The notes: generated by a model not told the origin, from the sequence alone. Positions 34,739-43,699 are shown, counted from the stretch's first letter. The stretch: 64,000 nt of DNA from [Clostridium] polysaccharolyticum (GCF_900111595.1 NZ_FOHN01000019.1:1-64000), one strand, 5' to 3'. Numbers and translations are program-made.

Positions 34739-35230
34739 TTACCAATGCAAATGGTGAAGTTCTCCTTCTAAGTTCATGTGTGAAAAGTTATTCTGACGCA
34801 ATGCTTCGTATAACACGATTGCTACGGAGTTTCCCAAATTCAAAGAACGGATGTCACCAATCATTGGTATACGGATCGATGTTTCTGGATGTTCCACTAG
34901 TATATCTTCCGGTATTCCGGCACTTTCTTTCCCAAACATGATGTAACAGTCTGGCTCATAAGAAACCTCTGTATACACATGTTTGGCTTTTGTAGTAGCC
35001 ATATATATTTTAGCCTCTGGATTCTTCTGTAAAAAATCCTCATAGGAATCATACACTGTCACATCCAGTTTATCCCAATAATCTAATCCTGCACGTTTTA
35101 CTTCTTTTGCACTAATTCGAAATCCCATAGGTTCAATTAAGTGCAAACGAGCTCCTGCCGCAACACATGTTCTTCCAATATTGCCTGTATTAGCTGGAAT
35201 CTCTGGCTCATGTAATACAATATTCAGCAT
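34739..35230 (-). CDS. trmL: tRNA (cytidine/uridine-34 2'-O)-methyltransferase TrmL
   Basis: This 163-aa SPOUT-family enzyme has the knot motifs NIVLHEPEIPANTGNIGRTC, IMFGKESAGIPEDIL and IPMIGDIRSLNLGNSVAIVLYE. It methylates the wobble ribose of tRNA-Leu isoacceptors. It lies two nt after the cheX-like gene on the same strand. Normal length. Confidence 0.94.
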   Translation of the reverse strand: MLNIVLHEPEIPANTGNIGRTCVAAGARLHLIEPMGFRISAKEVKRAGLDYWDKLDVTVYDSYEDFLQKNPEAKIYMATTKAKHVYTEVSYEPDCYIMFGKESAGIPEDILVEHPETSIRIPMIGDIRSLNLGNSVAIVLYEALRQNNFSHMNLEGELHHLHW

Positions 35231-35232
35231 TC

Positions 35233-35706
35233 TTAATCATTTCCTTTCACAGCAACATGTATCTCTATTACTTTATTCTCTTCATATATCACTGGTACAC
35301 AGATGGACTGGGAATACATACTAGAAAATACGACATCTCCTTTTATTAAAGTTGGAGGTGTAATATCGATTAAGGTCCCCTGGGTAGAAAAAACAGTTGC
35401 CGCATTTCCCATAATCATATTTCCTAACTCACAAATCGCACTTTGTGAAAATTCGTCCATCTTAGTTATTGGCATCATACACATTTTTGATGCAATATCA
35501 CACGCGATATCATTCTCAAATGCAATCATAGCCTGCCCCTGCATTTCACCTGTCACACATATATTGATTGCAATTGTATCATTCTTACCCTTAGTTCCTT
35601 CTAGACTTGGTTTCCCTACTTTTGCATCAATCTGACAAGCCTGTTTCAATATGGTAGTCGCAGCAATTAAAAAGGGATTCACTTGATTTGCATTTATTCC
35701 TGCCAT
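35233..35706 (-). CDS. CheX-like chemotaxis phosphatase
   Basis: This 157-aa protein has the CheC/CheX/FliY phosphatase helix SAICELGNMIMGNAAT with the ExxN pair (Glu and Asn) that dephosphorylates CheY-P. It carries one such motif, like CheX. No other chemotaxis gene is near, so it could act on another receiver-domain protein. AAAGGAG precedes the ATG. Confidence 0.8.
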   Translation of the reverse strand: MAGINANQVNPFLIAATTILKQACQIDAKVGKPSLEGTKGKNDTIAINICVTGEMQGQAMIAFENDIACDIASKMCMMPITKMDEFSQSAICELGNMIMGNAATVFSTQGTLIDITPPTLIKGDVVFSSMYSQSICVPVIYEENKVIEIHVAVKGND

Positions 35707-35734
35707 TCAATTCTCCTTTTCATTTTGTATTCAT

Positions 35735-36901
35735 TTAAAAGTTATCTAATTTAGTTATAAAATGTTCTAGCCTTCCTAATGCAGTCTTCAATTCTTCTAT
35801 TGAATATGCATAAGAAATTCTTAAAAACCCTTCTCCACAATCGCCAAAAGCAGTACCAGGAACTACCGCCAGCTTTTCTTCCTGAAGTAACCTATTAGCA
35901 AATTCATCTGACGTCATGCCAAACTTCCTGATACTTGGAAATACATAAAATGCGCCAAATGGTTCAAAACAATCAAATCCTATTTCCCTTAACGCTTTTA
36001 GCAAAAACCGTCTTCTTTCATTATAGGATTCTCGCATTACTTCAATATCAGAATCGCCATTCTTTAGAGCTTCAATTGCTGCGTACTGGCTTGTTGTGGG
36101 TGCACACATAATGGCAAACTGATGAATTTTTATCATTTGTTTTAATATCTTCTTGGGACCAGCAGCATAACCTAATCTCCACCCAGTCATTGCATAAGCT
36201 TTTGAAAAACCATTAATTAATATTGTTCTCTCTTGCATGCCTGGAAAAGAAGCAATAGAAACATGTTTACTGCTATATGTCAGTTCAGAATATATCTCGT
36301 CGGATATGACATAAAGATCCTTTTCAATAATGATATCAACAATATCTTTTAAGTCCTCGTATGTCATAATAGAACCAGTTGGATTGTTGGGGAAAGGCAA
36401 AATTAAAATCTTTGTCTTATCTGTAATATTATCTAACAGTTGCTCTCTTGTCAACTTAAATTCATCTTTTTCCTGTAACTCAATTATAACTGGAACACCA
36501 TCTGCTAATGTTACACAGGGAACATATGATACATAAGAAGGCTGAGGCACTAATACCTCATCACCTGAATCTAACATAGCACGTAAAGCAACATCAATAG
36601 CTTCACTGCCACCTACTGTTACCATGACCTCTTCTTTAGGATCATATACGGTATGAAGTTTCCTATTTATGTACTGACATATTTCTTCCCTTAATTGCAT
36701 AAGTCCTGCATTTGATGTATAAATGGTTCTTCCTTGTTCTAATGAATAAATTCCTTCTTCTCTGATATGCCAAGGCGTATCAAAATCCGGCTCTCCAACA
36801 CCTAACGAAATAGCATCTTCCATTTCATTTACGATATCAAAAAATTTTCTAATACCGGAAGGCTGTATATTAACAATCTTTTTTGATAATGGGTTTCTCA
36901 T
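35735..36901 (-). CDS. Class I/II pyridoxal-phosphate aminotransferase
   Basis: This 388-aa fold-type I enzyme has the PLP Lys in NGFSKAYAMTGWRLGY, and NPTGS, ISDEIYSEL and a C-terminal GEGFLRISYA with the substrate-carboxylate Arg. Family members act on aromatic amino acids, aspartate or related substrates; the exact one is unclear. Its start overlaps the stop of the Lrp-family gene by 4 nt (ATGA), so the two are translationally coupled and the regulator probably responds to the amino acid involved. Confidence 0.92.
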   Translation of the reverse strand: MRNPLSKKIVNIQPSGIRKFFDIVNEMEDAISLGVGEPDFDTPWHIREEGIYSLEQGRTIYTSNAGLMQLREEICQYINRKLHTVYDPKEEVMVTVGGSEAIDVALRAMLDSGDEVLVPQPSYVSYVPCVTLADGVPVIIELQEKDEFKLTREQLLDNITDKTKILILPFPNNPTGSIMTYEDLKDIVDIIIEKDLYVISDEIYSELTYSSKHVSIASFPGMQERTILINGFSKAYAMTGWRLGYAAGPKKILKQMIKIHQFAIMCAPTTSQYAAIEALKNGDSDIEVMRESYNERRRFLLKALREIGFDCFEPFGAFYVFPSIRKFGMTSDEFANRLLQEEKLAVVPGTAFGDCGEGFLRISYAYSIEELKTALGRLEHFITKLDNF

Positions 36902-37383
36902 GGTGTATATAACATCCTTTCATCTTCTCTCCTCTTGCTTACAAGCTCAAGCCCATGTTCCTTATATTTTTTAAGTACAAAATTTGTAGAAGTACTTAGA
37001 ACAGATTCAAGAGGCGCTAGTTTGCTCGATACAAAGTCTGCAACTTCACGCATTGTCCTTCCTTCAATCAAAACAGCCAAATCAAATGTCCCAGACATTA
37101 GATATACGCTCTCTACTTCATCAAACCTGTAAATTCTTTCTGCAATCTTTTCAAAGCCACGTCCTCTTTGTGGCGTTACTTTTACTTCTATCCAGGCTGT
37201 CACTTTTTCAAAGTCCGTTTTATCCCAGTTTATTAATGTGGGATAACCGCATATGACTCCTTCTTCTTCCATCTTTGTTATCTCCAGACGAACCTTATCC
37301 ACTGGAGCATCTATCATAACAGCCAGGTCTTCTAAAGATACTTTACTGTTCTTATCCAGTATTCTCAAGATTGAATTTCTCAT
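36898..37383 (-). CDS. Lrp/AsnC-family transcriptional regulator
   Basis: This 161-aa protein has an N-terminal HTH (ILRILDKNSKVSLEDLAVMI) and a C-terminal RAM/AsnC ligand domain (AWIEVKVTPQRGRGFEKIAE, VYLMSGTFDLAVLIEG). Proteins of this type sense amino acids. It is upstream of and overlaps the aminotransferase gene, an arrangement widespread in Firmicutes. GGAGG precedes the ATG. Confidence 0.93.
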   Translation of the reverse strand: MRNSILRILDKNSKVSLEDLAVMIDAPVDKVRLEITKMEEEGVICGYPTLINWDKTDFEKVTAWIEVKVTPQRGRGFEKIAERIYRFDEVESVYLMSGTFDLAVLIEGRTMREVADFVSSKLAPLESVLSTSTNFVLKKYKEHGLELVSKRREDERMLYTP

Positions 37384-37403
37384 AAATAAATCCTCCCTAC
37401 ATG

Positions 37404-38390
37404 CTATTTAAATGCTTTATACAATTCATCCGTCTTAGGTGGTTCAAGATATCGTTTCTCATCCTCATTTATTATTATCCGGTCATTCCCTTTAATCACC
37501 CTGCCTATTATAGCAGAGGAAATTCCCTCATTTTTTAGAGCTTCCACCAAAGCATTGCCTTTATCGGTACTAATCAGCATACATCCACTAGACATAAGCA
37601 TGTATGGGTTAAGATCAAATATTTCACATATCTCAATTGTTTCCTGCTTAATAGGTATCTTTTTCAGATCCACTTCTATTCCTGCCCCTGAAGCTGCCGC
37701 AGCTTCCCAAAGTGCACCAAAAATTCCCCCTTCTGTAACATCATGCATAGAACTTACCCCCATCATTTTTGCTATTTTCGCTTCTCTTACAACAGATATA
37801 TACTGGAACATTTCTTTTGCTCTATCTATAAAATCCTGATGAAAACGTCCCCTTAGTTCATTCTCTTTTTCTTTTGCAAGAATTGCTGTTCCCTCTAATC
37901 CTGCCCACTTGGTCATAACCAGTTCCTGCCCTGGCTTTAATCCAGCAGTTTTCAGCATCTCGTTTTTCTTTATCTTTCCTATGCCAGTTACTGATATCAA
38001 CGGCTGGTTCACAGCTTTTGAAACTTCTGTATGCCCCCCCATAATCTCTATATTTAATTCCTCACAGACAGCCTCGGCTTCCTTCATAATCTGCTTAATA
38101 TCAGACTCGCTAATCTGTTCTGGAAGAATGAGCGTTAATAAGATTCCAATTGGTTCTGCTCCACTTGACGCAATATCATTTGCAGTAACATGAACTGCAA
38201 AAGTTCCAATCTCTTTCGTAGTCCCTGTAATCGGATCTGTTGACATCACAAGCACCTCATCTGGCCCTACTTGAAGCATTGCACAGTCTTCTCCAACTCC
38301 TGGACGTAACAGTACTTCATTTCTACGATGATGGATCTGCTTAAATACAGAACGTTTTAAGACAGTCTCAGGTATTTTGCCAATCTTCAT
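37404..38390 (-). CDS. AIR synthase-related / HypE-like protein
   Basis: This 328-aa protein has the PurM/HypE fold pattern: GVGEDCAMLQVG, VMSTDPITG, HVTANDIASSGAEPIGILLTL, GGHTEVSKAV and SMHDVTEGGIFGALWE. HypE matures [NiFe] hydrogenase CN ligands, but no other hyp gene is here and the C-terminal Cys end of HypE is not seen, so it is an orphan of this ATP-binding family with unknown role. AAAGG precedes the ATG. It lies 20 nt upstream of the Lrp gene on the same strand. Confidence 0.82.
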   Translation of the reverse strand: MKIGKIPETVLKRSVFKQIHHRRNEVLLRPGVGEDCAMLQVGPDEVLVMSTDPITGTTKEIGTFAVHVTANDIASSGAEPIGILLTLILPEQISESDIKQIMKEAEAVCEELNIEIMGGHTEVSKAVNQPLISVTGIGKIKKNEMLKTAGLKPGQELVMTKWAGLEGTAILAKEKENELRGRFHQDFIDRAKEMFQYISVVREAKIAKMMGVSSMHDVTEGGIFGALWEAAAASGAGIEVDLKKIPIKQETIEICEIFDLNPYMLMSSGCMLISTDKGNALVEALKNEGISSAIIGRVIKGNDRIIINEDEKRYLEPPKTDELYKAFK

Positions 38391-38432
38391 TTTTTCACGC
38401 CTTTCTCTTCGTCAGTTTATTTCTTTTGAAAG

Positions 38433-38471
38433 AAAGGATAACGGCTATTACTTCATAAAGCCGCTATCCTT
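38433..38471 (-). terminator. Terminator of the VanW gene
   Basis: A stem AAAGGATA.CGGCT / AGCCG.TATCCTTT with one mismatch, followed by a T-rich CTTTCAAAAG on the minus strand. Confidence 0.75.
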
Positions 38472-38512
38472 CCAGCATAACTCAATCATTCACTTTCATC
38501 CAAAGCATTATG

Positions 38513-40159
38513 CTACTCCAAAACCTCTAAATGGTTTGTTTCCTTTTTTCTTGCTGATGAATTATCCTCTTTGGTATCTGTTTTTTTTTCATTCTTGCCA
38601 GAAGGAGCTTTGGATGCTGCCGGCTTCTTACTGGGTGCTGGACTTGAGGATGTGGACTGGTCTTTTTTATCCTTATCTTTTTTATCTTTGTCTTTTTTAT
38701 CTTTGTCTTTTTTATCTTTGTCTTTTTTATCTTTGTCCTTTTTATCTTTGTCCTTTTTATCTTTGTCCTTATCCTTGTCTTCCTTCTCGTCTTTTTTCTC
38801 TTCCTTCGTTCCTACAATTACATAGGCAGGTTCCGCTGCATAAGAACTGTAATTCACTTGTTCTTTGCTTACTTCTTTCCCATTTTCATATACATACTTC
38901 CAAAGACGTGCTTTATAACCTACATGAGCAGCCTGTTTCACTACACGATAACTTGTAGGCATTGCAGGATCTTTTGTTACCTTATCAGCACCAGGCTGTA
39001 TAGTCTGCGTTGTTTCAGATACATACTTGACGCTTCGATTTACCGTATCTCTAGTTTCAGCACCATATACTTTGAAATAGATGGTCCTGCCAGCGGTATA
39101 ACCTTCAATATAAATAGGTGCGTCTGTACTATTTTTGAATTTTAAATCTTTATATCCATCAGAAATCGCAGCATCCATAGATGGTTCCACATACGTAACA
39201 ATCATGGAATGGTTATATCTTTCTGTAATCTCTAACTCAGCTTTTAATAATGCATTATACAGCGTTGTTGCAGCCTGGCAAACACCTCCACCAACACTAT
39301 CCACTACTTTGCCATTCAGATAAGCACCTGCCTGATGATAGCCATTATCCTCTGTAAATGGTGTAAGGGCACTGCTGGTAGAAAATTCTTCTCCTGGCAT
39401 TAAAACAGTTCCATTAATTAATCTGGCTGCATTATCAAGATTCGCTGCCCGGTTTGCTGATGAAGAAGCATAGGTTGTCTGATATTCACCTAATACATCT
39501 TTCACCTTTTCCAGCTCCACTTTTGTAACTTCTGGAATCGCATCTGCTGAAACAGCTTCTATACGTACATCCTGCATATCCCAATGGTCTGCTAGTTTTG
39601 CCTTTATCTTTTCAATCGTATCATCAAAATGAATTGTTCTTCCCAGTACTTCACTTTGAATATGAAAAACTCCATTCTTACGGGTCAAAACAGCATCTAC
39701 TGGCTCAGCCTCATACTTCTTACATTTTGTTTTCATAAACTTAGTGGCTTTTTTATCATCTATTGTAAACTCTAAATTATAAACACGTTTTTTATTTTCG
39801 ATATCCTTCAGTTCTTTATATCTCTTAATTAAGTTACCGCTTTTTCCTAAATTAGATGCTTCCTCAATGTAATTGTTATCTGTACATGTAAAACCGATTT
39901 CTTCTAAAGTCGTCTTTACACTATGTTCATCTACCACTAATGTAAATTTTTTCTTTGCCAGGTTTTTTATATACTCATCAACTAATTCTCTGGCCTCTTG
40001 TGCTGTTTTGCCTCCCAGTGAAACGGTATCCACATACACGCCTTCTGGTATTCCATGTGATTTGCTGTCTGCATATACCTTCATTCCTGCAAGAGCCAAA
40101 ACAATGCACACTAGCATACACACTAGTGTCGTCGCAAAAATCTTTGTTTTTCGCTTCAT
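38513..40159 (-). CDS. VanW-family cell-wall protein with KDKDKK-repeat C-terminal tail
   Basis: This 548-aa protein begins with one membrane helix or signal anchor (IFATTLVCMLVCIVLALAGM). A YoaR-like peptidoglycan-binding region is followed by the VanW domain (FSTSSALTPFTEDNGYHQAG, VGGGVCQAATTLYNALL), a G5-like segment and a tail made of about eight DKDKK units, then a Ser/Pro/Lys stretch. VanW-type proteins are envelope proteins of unknown biochemistry. The tail is highly basic and acidic by turns and probably extended in the wall. The ORF begins seven codons earlier at a TTG, but GGGG plus ATG at 40159 is the better start. Confidence 0.88.
   Translation of the reverse strand: MKRKTKIFATTLVCMLVCIVLALAGMKVYADSKSHGIPEGVYVDTVSLGGKTAQEARELVDEYIKNLAKKKFTLVVDEHSVKTTLEEIGFTCTDNNYIEEASNLGKSGNLIKRYKELKDIENKKRVYNLEFTIDDKKATKFMKTKCKKYEAEPVDAVLTRKNGVFHIQSEVLGRTIHFDDTIEKIKAKLADHWDMQDVRIEAVSADAIPEVTKVELEKVKDVLGEYQTTYASSSANRAANLDNAARLINGTVLMPGEEFSTSSALTPFTEDNGYHQAGAYLNGKVVDSVGGGVCQAATTLYNALLKAELEITERYNHSMIVTYVEPSMDAAISDGYKDLKFKNSTDAPIYIEGYTAGRTIYFKVYGAETRDTVNRSVKYVSETTQTIQPGADKVTKDPAMPTSYRVVKQAAHVGYKARLWKYVYENGKEVSKEQVNYSSYAAEPAYVIVGTKEEKKDEKEDKDKDKDKKDKDKKDKDKKDKDKKDKDKKDKDKKDKDKKDQSTSSSPAPSKKPAASKAPSGKNEKKTDTKEDNSSARKKETNHLEVLE
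38661..38780 (-). repeat. 15-bp tandem repeat coding the KDKDKK tail of the VanW protein
   Basis: About eight units of TTTTTTATCTTTGTC (plus-strand view), with minor C/T changes. The homopolymer T-runs make it prone to copy-number change; the unit is a multiple of three, so the frame is kept. Confidence 0.9.
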
Positions 40160-40195
40160 CTCTAAATCCCCTTTTGCCAATAAGACTTATGTTTC

Positions 40196-40223
40196 ATTTT
40201 ATCATAACTATAGATCATATCAA
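40196..40223 (-). promoter_or_regulatory. Probable promoter of the VanW gene
   Basis: On the minus strand TTGATA, 16-nt spacer, TAAAAT, about 37 nt before the ATG at 40159. Confidence 0.6.
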
Positions 40224-40258
40224 GCAAAAATTCAACCTGCATATAGATGTGACATTGT

Positions 40259-40287
40259 TTGACATTTGCGTGATATTTATGTATAGT
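40259..40287 (+). promoter_or_regulatory. Consensus SigA promoter pointing antisense to the 30-codon ORF
   Basis: TTGACA, 17-nt spacer, TATAGT. A start near 40294 would place a strong hairpin at the 5' end of the RNA. The transcript would run against the small ORF at 40335-40427, or further to the gene at 40552. Confidence 0.6.
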
Positions 40288-40291
40288 CTAT

Positions 40292-40326
40292 GGTATATGC
40301 GGACTTCATTTTGTACCGCACATACC
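40292..40326. terminator. Hairpin between the plus-strand promoter and the small ORF
   Basis: An 11-bp stem GGTATATGCGG / CCGCACATACC with one wobble pair. On plus it is followed by TGTTATTTTT (terminator-like). On minus there is no T-run. Confidence 0.5.
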
Positions 40327-40334
40327 TGTTATTT

Positions 40335-40427
40335 TTAAAACGCATACGCTACGAGAGGTACAATCATTGCTAAAATAACAGCAATTACGATGATTGCAGA
40401 TACTGTTCTTTGTGTTTTTCGATTCAT
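40335..40427 (-). CDS. Small 30-aa single-pass membrane peptide
   Basis: The reading frame begins MNRKTQRTVSAIIVIA and ends LVAYAF: a basic N-terminus of seven residues and one hydrophobic helix. AGAGGTGA precedes the ATG by four to eight nt. A perfect-consensus promoter lies about 100-130 nt upstream on the same strand (40530-40558). The length and form recall small Firmicutes membrane proteins such as Prli42-like stressosome partners, and also type I toxins. I cannot tell which. The coding signal is supported by the Shine-Dalgarno and promoter, not by homology. Confidence 0.6.
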   Translation of the reverse strand: MNRKTQRTVSAIIVIAVILAMIVPLVAYAF

Positions 40428-40529
40428 TCAGATCACCTCTTTTTTACAAAATGTAACTTCTTCCTAGTACAGGAAACTTAACAGGACAGTCACCATAACT
40501 TTAAGAGCGTTAAAAACTCGTTCTTTTCG

Positions 40530-40558
40530 ATTATAGAAAGGTTGTGCAAATATGTCAA
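40530..40558 (-). promoter_or_regulatory. Perfect-consensus SigA promoter of the 30-codon ORF
   Basis: On the minus strand TTGACA, exactly 17 nt, TATAAT. The -35 overlaps the start codon of the plus-strand gene at 40552. The leader to the small ORF would be about 95 nt. Confidence 0.75.
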
Positions 40559-41169
40559 TTCTTACTTTTTTTCTAGTTATATTTATATGGATAGGAATTT
40601 TCCACCATAAAAAAAACCGGACAGCCAGAACGGAAGAACAAATGTCTAAGGAATTTTGGAATTTAGAACACGAATCTAATAATGTCCGAAAAAAAGATAT
40701 TTCAAATCTCCCTTATATCCGTATTGATCTTTCCAGCCTCCCTATAGAAGACTCTTCTGATCCAGTATTACAAGAAATATATCAGGATATGTCTTCGCTG
40801 TCTGACAAAAAAATAATAAACCTTAATGGCATCTCCAATACAGACCTGAAACTTGCCTATGGTCCTGCAAATCTTGAAAAACTGTCTGAATATGATATGA
40901 ATTTTACTACTTTAATCCGTACCATATCCAAATGGGGCCAGCATCTCTACCAGCAGAACCGCATAGCAGAAGCACAGACAGTTTTAGAATTCGGTATTGC
41001 CTGCAAAACAGATATTAAAAATAATTATGTCCTGCTGGCACAAATATATCATGATAACAATCAGTCCTATAAGATTAATGAACTATTAGAACAGGCAAAT
41101 TCTTTAAATACTCTAATGAAATCGTCCATTCTTTCTTCCTTAGAACAGATACGGTCTTTACCCTATTAA
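40552..41169 (+). CDS. Membrane-anchored protein with TPR-like helices, function unknown
   Basis: I do not recognise this family. The 205-aa protein has one N-terminal membrane helix (ILTFFLVIFIWIGIFHH), a polar linker and a C-terminal helical part (WGQHLYQQNRIAEAQTVLEF, YVLLAQIYHDNNQSYKINEL) with the spacing of one or two TPR hairpins, so a protein-binding role is possible. Its topology is short exterior and long cytoplasmic part. AAAGG lies ten nt before the ATG. A weak promoter (TTAAAA, 16 nt, TATAGA) is just upstream. Confidence 0.75.
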   Translation: MSILTFFLVIFIWIGIFHHKKNRTARTEEQMSKEFWNLEHESNNVRKKDISNLPYIRIDLSSLPIEDSSDPVLQEIYQDMSSLSDKKIINLNGISNTDLKLAYGPANLEKLSEYDMNFTTLIRTISKWGQHLYQQNRIAEAQTVLEFGIACKTDIKNNYVLLAQIYHDNNQSYKINELLEQANSLNTLMKSSILSSLEQIRSLPY

Positions 41170-41186
41170 TATTATTTCCATAAAAC

Positions 41187-41214
41187 GCCCAAGGAAACCT
41201 TCCTTTGGGCATTT
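41187..41214. terminator. Bidirectional terminator between the TPR-like gene and nth
   Basis: Stem GCCCAAGGAA / TTCCTTTGGGC with a bulged T, followed by ATTTTATT on plus and GTTTTAT on minus. Confidence 0.8.
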
Positions 41215-41900
41215 TATTCTGCCTGTTCTTTTCTTTGTTTCTGTTTTAACTTCTTCTGATAATCCTTACAATGTTCCCTTAAAAAACACTCCTCACATTT
41301 GGGGTTTCTAGCAGTACATATCCCTCTCCCATGAGTAATAATCTGGATATTATATAAAATCCAGTGATCCTTTGGCAACACATCCATCAAGTCATATTCT
41401 ATCTTTTCCGGGTCGTCTTCTTTTGTAAAACCAAGTTTATTTGAAATACGCTTCACATGGGTATCTACAACAATACTTGGCTCATGAAAAATGTTTCCTC
41501 TGATTACATTGGCAGTTTTTCTCCCCACACCCGCAAGAGAAGTAAGTTCCTCTAGCTCCCGTGGAACCTTACCTCCAAATTTTACAACAATATCTTTGGC
41601 GCAGGAAATCAGATTCTTTGCTTTGCTATGATAAAAACCTAAAGAATGAATATCTTGTTCTAGTTCTTTTAAATCCGCATTCGCAAAGTCCTCCATAGAT
41701 TTGTACTTTTGAAATAAATCTCTGGTAACAATATTAACTCTTGCATCCGTACACTGGGCACTTAACATGGTTGCAACTAAAAGCTGTTCTGCATTCTCGT
41801 GATCTAGATAACATTTATACTCTGTAGTATAATGCTCATCCAGCAAGTTCAAAATTGCCTGTATTCGTTCTCTTTCCTGTTTCGTAAATCGCTTTGCCAT
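41214..41900 (-). CDS. nth: Endonuclease III
   Basis: This 228-aa DNA glycosylase/AP lyase repairs oxidised pyrimidines. The helix-hairpin-helix is LTSLAGVGRKTANVI (catalytic Lys in it), the catalytic Asp is in VVDTHVKR, and the 4Fe-4S cluster is CTARNPKCEECFLREHC (C-x6-C-x2-C-x5-C). Slightly longer than the usual 211 aa because of a Lys-rich tail. It lies 15 nt after the radical SAM gene on the same strand. Confidence 0.96.
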   Translation of the reverse strand: MAKRFTKQERERIQAILNLLDEHYTTEYKCYLDHENAEQLLVATMLSAQCTDARVNIVTRDLFQKYKSMEDFANADLKELEQDIHSLGFYHSKAKNLISCAKDIVVKFGGKVPRELEELTSLAGVGRKTANVIRGNIFHEPSIVVDTHVKRISNKLGFTKEDDPEKIEYDLMDVLPKDHWILYNIQIITHGRGICTARNPKCEECFLREHCKDYQKKLKQKQRKEQAE

Positions 41901-41915
41901 ACCTTACTCACCTCT

Positions 41916-43649
41916 CTATATTGAAACCGCCATAGCCTGATGATCTAGCGGATTCCTGTTTTTATAGTCAAATACAATCATAGTATCTTTATAAACTACT
42001 TCTCCTGTCTTTACCACACAAGGCACATCAAACGAAAAGTGTTCCGCATGAGTTACTCTGCTTAACACCTTTGAAGAATAATCCTCATATCCCGGAAGGA
42101 GTTCTCTCACACGTTCTTCTTCCTCATAAAATGCGCGGTACTCTTTCTTATACAAACCATAATCTTTTGCAAATTTTGGCCTGCTCTTTAAATTCTCTCT
42201 CAGATATAAATCGTACACTAGTATTTCCGCAAATACCTGTGCATCTGTTTTGTTTACTTGTTCCTTAAAGAAATCCAGCAGAATATCGTATCGAGCCATT
42301 CTTGTATGATTTATTCCAAACAGGCCATGCACTTCATAATATTCTCCAATAGCCTCATATAACGCAAATGGCGTTTCAAAGAAATGTTCCAGATACTGAA
42401 CAGCCATCTCAAATTGCCCACTGTTATAATATACTTCCACAACCTCTTCCACTCTTTTTAGTCTTAATACATCATCAAAAGGAAGCCATTTGGTGAATAA
42501 CACCTCATATGGAGCCGTCTGCCTATATACAATAGAGCCATCCTGTGCCTGAGGAAATATAGGAGACCCCTTTAACACCTTTAAAAAGCCCAATTGGAGC
42601 TGATTAGGATGCAAGCCATAAACATCATTAAATGACCTTCCAAAACTCTCATAATCCTCATATGGAAGCCCTGCAATAAGGTCAAGATGCTGGTGAATAT
42701 TATTCCCCCTATGCACTGCATTTACCTTGTCAGTCAAAACCCCAAAATCCATCTTCCGGTTAATCGCTGTAATGGTATCTACATTGGTTGACTGTACTCC
42801 TATTTCTAACTGTACAAGCCCTGGCCGCATCTGATTTAGCAAGGCAATTTCATTTTCTCTTAAAATATCTGCTGCTATTTCAAAATGAAAATTAGTAATT
42901 CCATTATCATGCTCATGAATATATGTCCAGATTCCCATTGCATGAACAGGATTACAGTTAAATGTCCTGTCAATAAATTTTACCTGAGGAACTTTTGCAT
43001 CTAAAAACATCTGCAGTTCTTTCTTAACCAGATTAAGGTCTCTAAGCCTTACCCCTCTCTCAATGGAAGACAGACAATAACTGCAGGAATATGGGCAGCC
43101 CCGGCTCGTCTCATAGTACAGGATTTTATTTTTAAATTTCTCAAAATCATCATAAGGAAATGGTATGTCGCTTAAGTTCATAGGCTCTCTATATGGATTC
43201 ACCTTTATTTCCCCATTCCACTTATATGCAATCCCACGTATATCCTTTAACTCAATAGTTCCCTCTACATAATGTTTAACCAGTTCTAAGAAAGTACATT
43301 CTCCTTCTCCAATCATGATTCCGTCTACATAAGGAGAAGAAAGAAGTCCCTTGGTTACATCATAAGATACTTCTGGTCCCCCCAGCCACACTGGCGTATC
43401 TGGCATAACTTGCCTGATTTCTTTTAACAGGCTTTCTATAATGCCAATATTCCAGATATAGCAGGAAAATGCAATAACATCTGGTTTTCTTTTGTAAATG
43501 TCAATAAGAATAAATTCCTGCTGATTATTAATCGTGTACTCTGCTATTTCCACATGTTCCTGATATTTTTTTGCATATGCACTTAACTCATAAACGGCTA
43601 AGTTTGAATGAATGTATTTTGCGTTAATGGCTGTTAATAATATCTTCAT
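41916..43649 (-). CDS. B12-binding-domain radical SAM protein (DUF4080 type)
   Basis: This 577-aa protein has an N-terminal cobalamin-binding-like Rossmann domain (MKILLTAINAKYIHSNLAVY), the radical SAM cluster CPYSCSYC (CxxxCxxC) near residue 185 with ETSRG before it, and a C-terminal region of the DUF4080 type. Substrate unknown. The N-terminal domain lacks the DxHxxG cobalamin His motif, as is common in this group. The ORF could start seven codons earlier at a GTG, but GAAGGGAAAC fits the ATG at 43649. Confidence 0.86.
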   Translation of the reverse strand: MKILLTAINAKYIHSNLAVYELSAYAKKYQEHVEIAEYTINNQQEFILIDIYKRKPDVIAFSCYIWNIGIIESLLKEIRQVMPDTPVWLGGPEVSYDVTKGLLSSPYVDGIMIGEGECTFLELVKHYVEGTIELKDIRGIAYKWNGEIKVNPYREPMNLSDIPFPYDDFEKFKNKILYYETSRGCPYSCSYCLSSIERGVRLRDLNLVKKELQMFLDAKVPQVKFIDRTFNCNPVHAMGIWTYIHEHDNGITNFHFEIAADILRENEIALLNQMRPGLVQLEIGVQSTNVDTITAINRKMDFGVLTDKVNAVHRGNNIHQHLDLIAGLPYEDYESFGRSFNDVYGLHPNQLQLGFLKVLKGSPIFPQAQDGSIVYRQTAPYEVLFTKWLPFDDVLRLKRVEEVVEVYYNSGQFEMAVQYLEHFFETPFALYEAIGEYYEVHGLFGINHTRMARYDILLDFFKEQVNKTDAQVFAEILVYDLYLRENLKSRPKFAKDYGLYKKEYRAFYEEEERVRELLPGYEDYSSKVLSRVTHAEHFSFDVPCVVKTGEVVYKDTMIVFDYKNRNPLDHQAMAVSI

Positions 43650-43672
43650 TACTGTTTCCCTTCCTATCACAT

Positions 43673-43699
43673 AAAAAAAACGTCACAAAATGCGACGTC
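43673..43699 (-). terminator. Terminator after tRNA-Phe
   Basis: A short stem ACGTC / GACGT followed by eight T on the minus strand. Confidence 0.75.
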
